The translations under genes and the position numbers were made by a program. A DNA stretch of 7,048 nt from CAZWHE01 sp964633825 (GTDB lineage Bacteria; Planctomycetota; B15-G4; CAYZWU01): contig CAZWHE010000185.1 in the NCBI GenBank assembly GCA_964633825.1, positions 1 through 7,048 on the forward strand, written 5' to 3'. Positions 1 through 5,185 of this stretch are shown here, piece by piece. Position 1 is the first letter of the stretch; the number at the start of each line of letters is the position of its first letter. The notes under the pieces are model-generated. The model was not told the DNA's origin. It worked only from the letters and a program-made list of their open reading frames with translations, and ran no database searches.

Positions 1-1226
1 GGATCGATGAGAACGAGCCGGAAGATGATGACCCGATTGAGGAGGAAGATCGGACTGAGAAAGAAGAACCCGAACCGGCCTACCGTCCACTTTTTGAAGT
101 GAGAGAGACTCTGGAGAAAGAGCTCAAGATCGTCAAAATGATGGAAAATGCTTTCCAGGAATGGCAGGACTTTGAGAAGAATATTCCCGACGAAGAAAAG
201 GCGGAGGAAGACGTCGGAGAAGACGTCGGAGAAGACGTCGGAGAAGGTGAAGAGCCGGCATTTGACACCGATGGTTTTTTTAAAGATCTCTGCGAAAAAT
301 ACTCCCTATCCGTCGACATTATCGGCGAATCCCTTTCCTTGGACCAGATCGGGGATTTGGAAAAATTCGGTTCCGAGGGATTCAAAGCGAGAGCAAGGTC
401 GCTTCAAAAAAACACGAGTCTTATTATGAGACCCGACCGGGACCATCCGGTCCTGGTCTTTTTCGCCCGGGTGACGCAAAAACTGGAGCCCTGCAAGAAA
501 GAGCTCGCCCTGGTTCGGGAGAAGGCGCTGGAAGATTGCGTGAGAGAGAAAAGGATGGAAATGGCCGAGGAAGCGGCCAAAGGGCTGAGAGATTCCATGG
601 CACAAGCCGCGGGCGAGATCGATGATGTGAAGAGCGAGGTCGAGAAGATCAAGACCGAGACGGCCGAGAGCTGTGAAAAGAACATCGAGAGGAAAAAATC
701 CGAGGCCGAGGGTGTGATTTTAGAAGAAGAGGAGAAGAAGATCCGGACCGGTTACGAAAAGATGGCCGAAAACCGAATCAAGGCGCTGCTCGACGAGGAG
801 GCCGGCCGCCGATTCGAGCAGACCTGCATAGAAAAGGGTTTTGAGCCCGTTGTGATCGATTATTTCCCCAAGTCATTGGCCAGGGACCTGGAAGCTCTCG
901 AAACAGAGGAAGGGGCTGCTCGATTCATCAAGAGCAACCATGAGATCACCTTTCTGGAAAAGGATGGATTGACGCGCCGTCCCCTGCGCGATGATGAAGG
1001 AAGCGTTTTTTACCTTGTCCGCGTTCTCGACAGGCGTTTTCCACCCCCCGAAAATATGACCGATAAGGATGTCTCCGAAGGAATACGGAGGCTGAAGATG
1101 AACCAGCTCATCGAACGTTACCGGCGGTCACAGTCGGGAATGGTCCAGGAGGACCCGCAGTTCTCGATCGAAGCCGTTATGGAGGATTACAAGGTTCGCT
1201 TTTACAGAATCGAAGAAAGCGAGTGA
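1..1226 (+). CDS. Acidic coiled-coil protein, possibly PpiD/SurA-like periplasmic chaperone (5' end missing)
   Basis: The frame is open from the first bases of the window to a TGA at 1224-1226, so this is the C-terminal 407 residues of a longer protein. A GTG at 99 is in frame but is not needed as a start, because the acidic coding sequence continues upstream of it. The beginning is extremely acidic (runs of Asp/Glu), with a DVGE unit repeated three times. A Lys/Glu-rich helical region follows at about 520-780. Two stretches, VLVFFARVTQKLEPCKKELALVREKALEDCVREK and a later FYLVRVLDRRFPPPE followed by a basic helix, resemble the segment after the parvulin domain in PpiD/SurA proteins, where a strand ending in V.D...P leads into a helix. 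I see no intact catalytic parvulin motif. No signal or membrane anchor is visible because the N-terminus is absent. The assignment is an inference from pattern; a structural coiled-coil protein is the alternative. Confidence 0.75.
   Translation, partial: IDENEPEDDDPIEEEDRTEKEEPEPAYRPLFEVRETLEKELKIVKMMENAFQEWQDFEKNIPDEEKAEEDVGEDVGEDVGEGEEPAFDTDGFFKDLCEKYSLSVDIIGESLSLDQIGDLEKFGSEGFKARARSLQKNTSLIMRPDRDHPVLVFFARVTQKLEPCKKELALVREKALEDCVREKRMEMAEEAAKGLRDSMAQAAGEIDDVKSEVEKIKTETAESCEKNIERKKSEAEGVILEEEEKKIRTGYEKMAENRIKALLDEEAGRRFEQTCIEKGFEPVVIDYFPKSLARDLEALETEEGAARFIKSNHEITFLEKDGLTRRPLRDDEGSVFYLVRVLDRRFPPPENMTDKDVSEGIRRLKMNQLIERYRRSQSGMVQEDPQFSIEAVMEDYKVRFYRIEESE
210..245 (+). repeat. Three perfect 12-bp tandem repeats inside the first CDS
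   Basis: The unit GACGTCGGAGAA occurs three times head to tail without a mismatch. It is in phase with the reading frame and encodes DVGE three times, within an acidic linker. Perfect identity at the DNA level suggests recent expansion, for example by slippage, and copy number may vary between strains. Confidence 0.95.
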
Positions 1227-1240
1227 GACGAGTAATCCGA

Positions 1241-1507
1241 TCAACAGTTTCCGGGCTCATCTGTCTGCTGCCGGAGCCGGCTGTTTGATCTGCGTGTAGG
1301 GACGGGGTCATATCCTCCTCGGCTGAGCGGGGTGCACCTGAGAATTCTCCAAACTCCCAACAGAAAACCGATGGTCAACCCTCTTTTGTTCAGGGCCTGG
1401 ATGAAATATTCGGAACAGGAGGGATAAAACCTGCAGGAGGGCCTCTTCAAGGGTGAGAGCGCTTTCTGGTAAAGCCGTATGGCGGCGATGAATCCCTTTT
1501 TCAACAC
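1241..1507 (-). CDS. yidD: YidD, membrane protein insertion efficiency factor
   Basis: This 88-residue protein matches the YidD family over its whole core: RLYQKALSPL, then CRFYPSCSEYFIQAL with the conserved paired cysteines (C25, C31), then a hydrophobic helix and RCTP....GGYDPVP at about 57-70. YidD is a small inner-membrane-associated protein that supports YidC/Sec-dependent insertion of membrane proteins. An 18-residue polar tail (TRRSNSRLRQQ...) follows the GGYDPVP end of the conserved core. The start is GTG at 1507; a GAGG about 10 nt upstream, inside the rnpA stop region, is a suitable ribosome binding site. It lies 12 bp downstream of rnpA, so it is almost surely co-transcribed. Its usual next neighbour, yidC, is absent; the gene instead ends 14 bp from an opposing gene. 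Confidence 0.95.
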   Translation of the reverse strand: MLKKGFIAAIRLYQKALSPLKRPSCRFYPSCSEYFIQALNKRGLTIGFLLGVWRILRCTPLSRGGYDPVPTRRSNSRLRQQTDEPGNC

Positions 1508-1519
1508 GGCTGAGATTCC

Positions 1520-1912
1520 TCACTCCTCCCGGCGACCTATTGCGGCTGTATGAGCCAGATTGACAAAGCGGGTTCGCATCTCTTGTAGTGTCCGGATCCG
1601 GGCTCCGGGAACGACAAGGCAGACAAAATCGAAACCCAAGGGGAGATTGTTTTTTTCGAGACGGAACGATTCTTTCAGAATACGGCGCATTCTATTTCGT
1701 GCAACGGCATTGCCGTTCTTTTTACCGATGCTGGTTCCCAGACGGTTTTTATCGAGCGAGTTCTTCAAGGCATAAACCACGATCCTTCCATCTCCTGCAC
1801 GCCGCCCTTTAGAAAAAACCCGCTTGAAATCGGAACGACTGCGCAGCAGTGCGCTCTTGGGCAAGCGGAACCCGGTTTTGTCAGATTCTTTTGATTGCTC
1901 CGATCCCGTCAT
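1520..1912 (-). CDS. rnpA: Ribonuclease P protein component
   Basis: The 130-residue product is the basic protein subunit of RNase P, which binds the catalytic RNA and helps remove 5' leaders from pre-tRNAs. The family hallmarks are visible: FRLPKSALLRSRSDFKRVFSKG near the N-terminus (residues 15-36), LGTSIGKKNGNAVARNRMRRILKESFR (58-84) containing the RNR signature, and a central FDFVCLVVPGA strand. It has about 13 extra polar residues before the usual FRLPK beginning. The ATG at 1912 overlaps the upstream lipoprotein stop as ATGA, and AAGGG lies 7 nt upstream. An in-frame TTG at the LPK would give a more family-like start but has no better signal. The gene normally follows rpmH; here no rpmH is present and it is coupled to a TPR lipoprotein gene. 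Confidence 0.96.
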   Translation of the reverse strand: MTGSEQSKESDKTGFRLPKSALLRSRSDFKRVFSKGRRAGDGRIVVYALKNSLDKNRLGTSIGKKNGNAVARNRMRRILKESFRLEKNNLPLGFDFVCLVVPGARIRTLQEMRTRFVNLAHTAAIGRREE

Positions 1913-3285
1913 CCGCCAACCCTTGAATCTTCTCCTTTTTCAGCCAGGATCCGGCATGTTTGAATGTTGTCCGCGGCGATGCGGAAGCGTTCATCACTGT
2001 CAAAGCGGATCCCGGGAATTCCGCCCTCTTTGAGAAAACGGTTGTAGTCGAGAATGGCTTCCCTGTACCTGCCCAGTTCCTGCAGGGCCAGGGCTCTGTT
2101 GAAGAACATATCTCCATCCATAAGGTCTCGCATCTGGAGAGCGTCATACTGGCTGACGCATTTCTCGTACAGTCCGAGTGAGGAATAGAGAGAGGCGATT
2201 CCGGATCGGAGAACTCTTTCCTTGTCGGGATTGCGCGAGCAAAAATCCTCGATGGCGCGTGTGCTTTCAATCTTCATGACAATTCGGTGCATGTTTGAGG
2301 CGGCCCTGTGGAGGCGATTGCGGTCCTCGATGCCGGCATCCGGGCCGAGCCCTTTCCGTATGAACCTGCTATAGTCGATGATGGCTTCGATGGTGCGCCC
2401 GAGCTCCTCTTCCGCAACGGCTTTGTTGTACAGGAGAATGCGGCTCATGTGCTCTCTTTTTTCGAGTATTTCGTACTGGGCCAGTCGCTTCTCATACTCT
2501 CCGAGAGCGATATAAACGTTGGCGAGGATGCACCTGTAATGTTTTTCACGAAGGCGGTGGTTGTTTAAACGGCGCTCGTAGCTCTTTTTTCTTTCGCTGT
2601 CCGCCTGGTCGACGCCTTCGAATAGTTTTTTCCAGAGATCGGACGAGTGTTCGAGGTGTTCTAAGCCGCGGGTGAGATAGAGGGCGGCTTTTTCCCAATC
2701 CTGAGTCCGAGCGGAGAGATCGCCCAGGTAAAGAAGTGCGTCCGTGTTGTCTTTCTGCCGTTCGAATGACAGAACCTTCAACAGATGGGACTTGGATTCT
2801 TTGATCCCCTTGAATAATCCGTCGCGGCATTCTTCGATTTTCTCAGAGACCCCGGGATCGGCAGGCGTGTCTTGTGCGTAGCGGGTTTCCAGCTCTTTGA
2901 GCTGACTGCCGTAAAGATCCGCGATATGATAGTGGATCATTCCCAGTCCGAGATGAACGCGGAAATCATCGTTGAACCATCTCATCGAGTCGGTTTTTTC
3001 CAGCTGGTCCAGGGCAGTGAAGAGAAATGTCTTCTGGGCTTTGCGGTCGGCGAGCTTTTCCCAGTGTTTGAAAAAAGCCATGCCCCGCTCCAGGTTCAGG
3101 GAATAATCGTTTTCCTTGATTCCCAAACCCTTATTGCAGAGATCGATCGCTCTGAGGTAGTCCCCTTTGTCGTACCACTCTTTGCTGTTTGCCTTGTATA
3201 TGTTGAGTCTGTTTTCTTCATCCTCGTTCAGCCCGATGCAGGAAAAGAGAAGCAAGGCCGGGATGATCAAAATCATCGTTCTCAT
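1909..3285 (-). CDS. TPR-repeat lipoprotein, function unknown
   Basis: The product has 458 residues from the ATG at 3285, preceded by GAGG at 6 nt. A GTG at 3297 would add four residues but has no ribosome binding site. The N-terminus MRTMILIIPALLLFSC is a lipoprotein signal peptide with lipobox LFSC; the mature protein would start at Cys16 and sit in the periplasm, attached to a membrane. The rest is helical and fits tetratricopeptide repeats: one at about residues 33-70, one around LLYLGDLSARTQDWEKAALYLTRGLEHL (184-213), and two clear pairs towards the C-terminus containing LGEYEK/LGLYEK and EAIIDYSRF/EAILDYNRF. TPR lipoproteins usually scaffold envelope protein complexes. The 3' end overlaps rnpA by 4 bp, implying translational coupling. 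I do not recognise a named family; BamD-like proteins share TPRs but are much shorter. Confidence 0.9.
   Translation of the reverse strand: MRTMILIIPALLLFSCIGLNEDEENRLNIYKANSKEWYDKGDYLRAIDLCNKGLGIKENDYSLNLERGMAFFKHWEKLADRKAQKTFLFTALDQLEKTDSMRWFNDDFRVHLGLGMIHYHIADLYGSQLKELETRYAQDTPADPGVSEKIEECRDGLFKGIKESKSHLLKVLSFERQKDNTDALLYLGDLSARTQDWEKAALYLTRGLEHLEHSSDLWKKLFEGVDQADSERKKSYERRLNNHRLREKHYRCILANVYIALGEYEKRLAQYEILEKREHMSRILLYNKAVAEEELGRTIEAIIDYSRFIRKGLGPDAGIEDRNRLHRAASNMHRIVMKIESTRAIEDFCSRNPDKERVLRSGIASLYSSLGLYEKCVSQYDALQMRDLMDGDMFFNRALALQELGRYREAILDYNRFLKEGGIPGIRFDSDERFRIAADNIQTCRILAEKGEDSRVGG
1954..2199 (-). repeat. TPR module copy B
   Basis: This is the second copy of the duplicated segment (residues 367-448 counted from the GTG at 3297), in constant register with copy A. 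The stretch LALQELGRYREAILDYNRFLKEG corresponds to VAEEELGRTIEAIIDYSRFIRKG in copy A. Confidence 0.8.
2281..2526 (-). repeat. TPR module copy A (codes for duplicated 82-residue segment)
   Basis: This part of the TPR lipoprotein (residues 258-339 counted from the GTG at 3297) aligns without gaps to a second copy 109 residues later, encoded at 1954-2199. Shared anchor positions include Y..LG.YEK, QY..L, N.A....ELGR..EAI.DY.RF and AA.N. By eye, roughly 30 to 35 of 82 positions are identical, so the duplication is old and both copies have diverged. Confidence 0.8.
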
Positions 3286-3317
3286 GGGGATCCTCACAGT
3301 ATGAGAAAAGAAATGTC

Positions 3318-3326
3318 AATATCACA
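3318..3326 (-). promoter_or_regulatory. Possible extended -10 promoter for the lipoprotein-rnpA-yidD unit
   Basis: On the minus strand the sequence TGTGATATT reads as an extended -10 element (TGn followed by GATATT), about 33 nt before the ATG at 3285. That would give a leader of about 25 nt. No good -35 is seen at the right distance. A perfect TTGACA overlaps its end (3314-3319), but nothing like a -10 lies 16-18 nt further on. Confidence 0.3.
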
Positions 3327-3349
3327 GGGAAGGGAGAACTGTTCTTCCC

Positions 3350-3378
3350 GGACCGTGCGGCAAAGTGCCGGCAGGTCC
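3350..3378. other. Bulged hairpin in the intergenic region
   Basis: GGACC at 3350-3354 pairs with GGTCC at 3374-3378. Inside it, TGC pairs with GCA and GGC with GCC around an AAAGT loop, with one unpaired G on each side. That is an 11-bp stem with two single-base bulges. No T-tract follows on either strand, so it is not a standard terminator; it would lie upstream of the proposed promoter. Confidence 0.5.
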
Positions 3379-3380
3379 CT

Positions 3381-3424
3381 TGAATACTGTTACATCTTAA
3401 AATGAGACAAGTTACACCTTAAAA
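3381..3424. repeat. Two tandem 22-bp imperfect repeats
   Basis: Units 3381-3402 and 3403-3424 follow each other directly and agree at 16 of 22 positions. The best conserved part is GTTACAyCTTAAAA at the end of each unit. A 22-bp period equals about two helical turns, so bound proteins would sit on the same DNA face. This suits a tandem operator upstream of the lipoprotein operon, or the end of a lost insertion sequence with repeated transposase sites. No transposase gene is nearby. Confidence 0.75.
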
Positions 3425-3445
3425 AATTTTACCCCTTGCACCGAG

Positions 3446-3496
3446 CATTTCACGTGATTTCTACTGCGGATTTGCACTGTAAAACCGCGTGAAATG
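3446..3496. other. 51-nt imperfect palindrome just after the NFACT stop
   Basis: The arms CATTTCACG (3446-3454) and CGTGAAATG (3488-3496) are perfect complements. The pairing continues inward with interruptions: G-C, TTT with AAA, TAC with GTA and TGC with GCA, closing on a GGATTT loop. It begins 6 nt beyond the NFACT stop codon. On the minus strand the nearest T-run (six Ts) is about 16 nt past the stem, so it is not a textbook intrinsic terminator. It could still protect or end the NFACT mRNA, or be a repetitive extragenic element. Confidence 0.65.
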
Positions 3497-3502
3497 ATCG
3501 TG

Positions 3503-5101
3503 TTAGTCTGTAACCATGGAATCGAGAAGAAGACCCAGGCGTTCCGAAGAAGCCTTGATATGGAGAGTCTTGGATCGTTCGACCAGGACCGTTCCTTTTT
3601 TCGCGCCTTTTACGGGTCGTACATATTTCCGTTGAGTGTATGTCACATCGGCCCTGCCGGCCCCACGGAGCTTTGAGAAATGCACGGCCAGAAGTCCTGC
3701 TGATTTAATGGTATCCAAGGAAGCAGTCCTGTTTTTCGGGAGGGAGATAATCACGTGCGATCCCGGTGCGTTGTGGCAGTGCATCCAGAGGTCGTTCCCG
3801 CGGGCAATCCGGAAAGTGAGCCGGTGGTTCACTTCTCCGTCCCGGCCCACGAAAATGGTCAAACCCTCGGGCGACAGGAACCGGCGCACACCCTGCATCG
3901 ATTTTGCCTTTTTCGGTTTGGAGAGGGGCTTTGATTTCAAAGGTCCTTTTTCACCCGAGCCTGCTCCACGTGCGGTTCGGCCCGGGCGGCGGTTCTGGAG
4001 CTTGAGCCTCTCGGCAAGGGTTTCCAGGTCGGAACGAGAGTCCGCCCTGTTCAGTTCATTACCGACCGAAGAGAGCTCTGTGAGTTTTTCTTCGAGCCTG
4101 CAAAGCATCTCGCGGAGAGGAGTGAGGCTCTTTTTCGTTTTTTTATACCGCTTATAGATTTTTTCCAGGTTGGCCACAGGGCTCAACGAGGGATCGAGAC
4201 GGATGATAACGTTTTGATCTCCCGGGATTTCGATCCTGTCCATACCACGTCTGAGAAGATGGAAATGGGCTTTGAGAAGGTCGCCCTGCTCTCTGATTTC
4301 GCCGGCTCTCTCGGCCAGGGCGATCTTCTTTTTCGAGTCGAAGATCTTTTTTTGAGTTGTTTTCAGCCTTCTGGCGAGCCCCTTTTTGATGGATGAGCGC
4401 AGCTCTTCCAAAGCTCTTTGGCATTCGAGCTCCTTGAAAAAAATGTGTGCGGCCTCGTTCCAGGGGAGAGTGGCCGGAGTTGCCTCGTCGAGCGGCGAAA
4501 ATCTGATATTTCCGCCGGGCGCGGCCGGTTTCCTTTCCGTCTCGGGGAATCCCTTCGTCTGCCGGACGGGGGGCACGGGTTTTCCGGGCACGATGGGCCG
4601 CGAACCGTAAGGGCGTTTCCGGAGAGCCTCGATCACCAGGCCTTCTCCGTCAAGAACGATCATGTTGGGATGCCGTCCGAAGAGTTCGACGCGAATCAGG
4701 AAGGCCACATTCTCCTTTTCGAAAGAAAGGGTGACGATTCGATTGGCCCCGGAAATCGTCAGAGCCGCAAAACGAGATCCGGAGACAGCGGAGTCGACAT
4801 ACCGCACAAAATCCGAACCGTCCGTAGCCTCGCCGGTTTTTGTTTTATGGCCCGATTCCGGGGGGGCATCGCGATTCCCGTTAAAGCGAGCGATGTGCAT
4901 ATAATTCAGGCCGGGCGTCAGCGATATGAAGAGGCAGAGATGGGGGGGGCGAGCGCCCTCATCGCTTTTCAGGGACAGCATGTATTGGTCGGGACGAAGA
5001 GCCCGGAATCTCAAAACACGGCGCCCTTCCAGGTGTGGAGCGGCTTCGGCAATAACGGCTTTCAGCTCTTCAAATGTCATGGTCGCGGAGTGTTGTGCCA
5101 T
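3503..5101 (-). CDS. rqcH: NFACT-family ribosome quality-control protein (RqcH/FbpA-like)
   Basis: This 532-residue protein belongs to the NFACT family (older name fibronectin-binding protein, FbpA). Family members bind large ribosomal subunits blocked by a peptidyl-tRNA and, in RqcH, recruit tRNA-Ala to add C-terminal alanine tails. The NFACT-N region runs to about residue 180, with VELFGRHPNMIVLDGEGLVIEALRK (138-162). A central coiled coil at about 225-370 includes the family segment SPVANLEKIYKRYKKTKK. The NFACT-R domain (403-515) has RRFLSPEGLTIFVGR, NDLWMHCHNAPGSHVIIS and YTQRKYVRPVKGAKKGTV. Two oddities: the conserved Asp-Arg pair appears as Asn120-Arg121, and no helix-hairpin-helix segment is evident between NFACT-N and the coiled coil, while typical members have about 570 residues. 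The ATG at 5101 lacks a Shine-Dalgarno but lies beside a promoter; ATG at 5080 is an alternative. An open extension to 5668 is antisense to the neighbouring lipoprotein gene. Confidence 0.93.
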   Translation of the reverse strand: MAQHSATMTFEELKAVIAEAAPHLEGRRVLRFRALRPDQYMLSLKSDEGARPPHLCLFISLTPGLNYMHIARFNGNRDAPPESGHKTKTGEATDGSDFVRYVDSAVSGSRFAALTISGANRIVTLSFEKENVAFLIRVELFGRHPNMIVLDGEGLVIEALRKRPYGSRPIVPGKPVPPVRQTKGFPETERKPAAPGGNIRFSPLDEATPATLPWNEAAHIFFKELECQRALEELRSSIKKGLARRLKTTQKKIFDSKKKIALAERAGEIREQGDLLKAHFHLLRRGMDRIEIPGDQNVIIRLDPSLSPVANLEKIYKRYKKTKKSLTPLREMLCRLEEKLTELSSVGNELNRADSRSDLETLAERLKLQNRRPGRTARGAGSGEKGPLKSKPLSKPKKAKSMQGVRRFLSPEGLTIFVGRDGEVNHRLTFRIARGNDLWMHCHNAPGSHVIISLPKNRTASLDTIKSAGLLAVHFSKLRGAGRADVTYTQRKYVRPVKGAKKGTVLVERSKTLHIKASSERLGLLLDSMVTD

Positions 5102-5110
5102 GGCGGGAGG

Positions 5111-5138
5111 ATTATAACGGACCCTTGTCGTGCGACAA
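5111..5138 (-). promoter_or_regulatory. Promoter of the NFACT gene, probably leaderless
   Basis: On the minus strand, TTGTCG (5138-5133) and a perfect TATAAT (5116-5111) are separated by 16 bp. Initiation about 7 nt beyond the -10 falls at about 5104, only some 3 nt before the ATG at 5101. No Shine-Dalgarno sequence precedes that ATG, which agrees with a leaderless or nearly leaderless mRNA. Confidence 0.6.
5125..5138. promoter_or_regulatory. Perfect 14-bp palindrome, candidate operator
   Basis: TTGTCG-TG-CGACAA is a perfect 6+2+6 inverted repeat in the 84-bp gap between the divergent NFACT and lipoprotein genes. It covers the -35 of the NFACT promoter, so a bound dimeric regulator would block it and could also affect the other direction. 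No regulator gene is in the window. Confidence 0.45.
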
Positions 5139-5185
5139 TCATTATGTTTACTTGTGAAGGTCGTTCGATCAATGGAGGATTTCTC

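Larger units (their letters stand above)
3286..3502. other. Structured intergenic region between NFACT and TPR lipoprotein genes
   Basis: Both flanking genes are on the minus strand, so this is the 3' flank of the NFACT gene and the 5' flank of the lipoprotein-rnpA-yidD unit. It contains, in minus-strand order, a 51-nt imperfect palindrome, an AT-rich stretch, two tandem 22-bp repeats, a bulged hairpin and a possible promoter. No open reading frame with recognisable coding character is present on either strand, and no rpmH is hidden here. Confidence 0.7.

Noticed and set aside
3305..3319. TTGACA at 3319-3314 (minus) as -35 of the lipoprotein promoter
   Set aside because: No -10 is present 16-18 bp downstream; the nearest candidate, CATACT, is only 9 bp away.
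2872..3405. 177-residue plus-strand open frame opposite the TPR lipoprotein
   Set aside because: It mirrors the lipoprotein coding sequence, has no recognisable domain, and runs out of the gene into the intergenic repeats.
3298..3502. Hidden rpmH gene upstream of rnpA
   Set aside because: Neither strand encodes a short Arg/Lys-rich L34 sequence with the expected MKRT.QP or RR...HGF patterns.
4418..5185. Plus-strand open frame upstream of the coiled-coil lipoprotein
   Set aside because: It is antisense to the NFACT coding region and is only the open continuation upstream of the true ATG at 5186, which has GGAGG and a lipoprotein signal.
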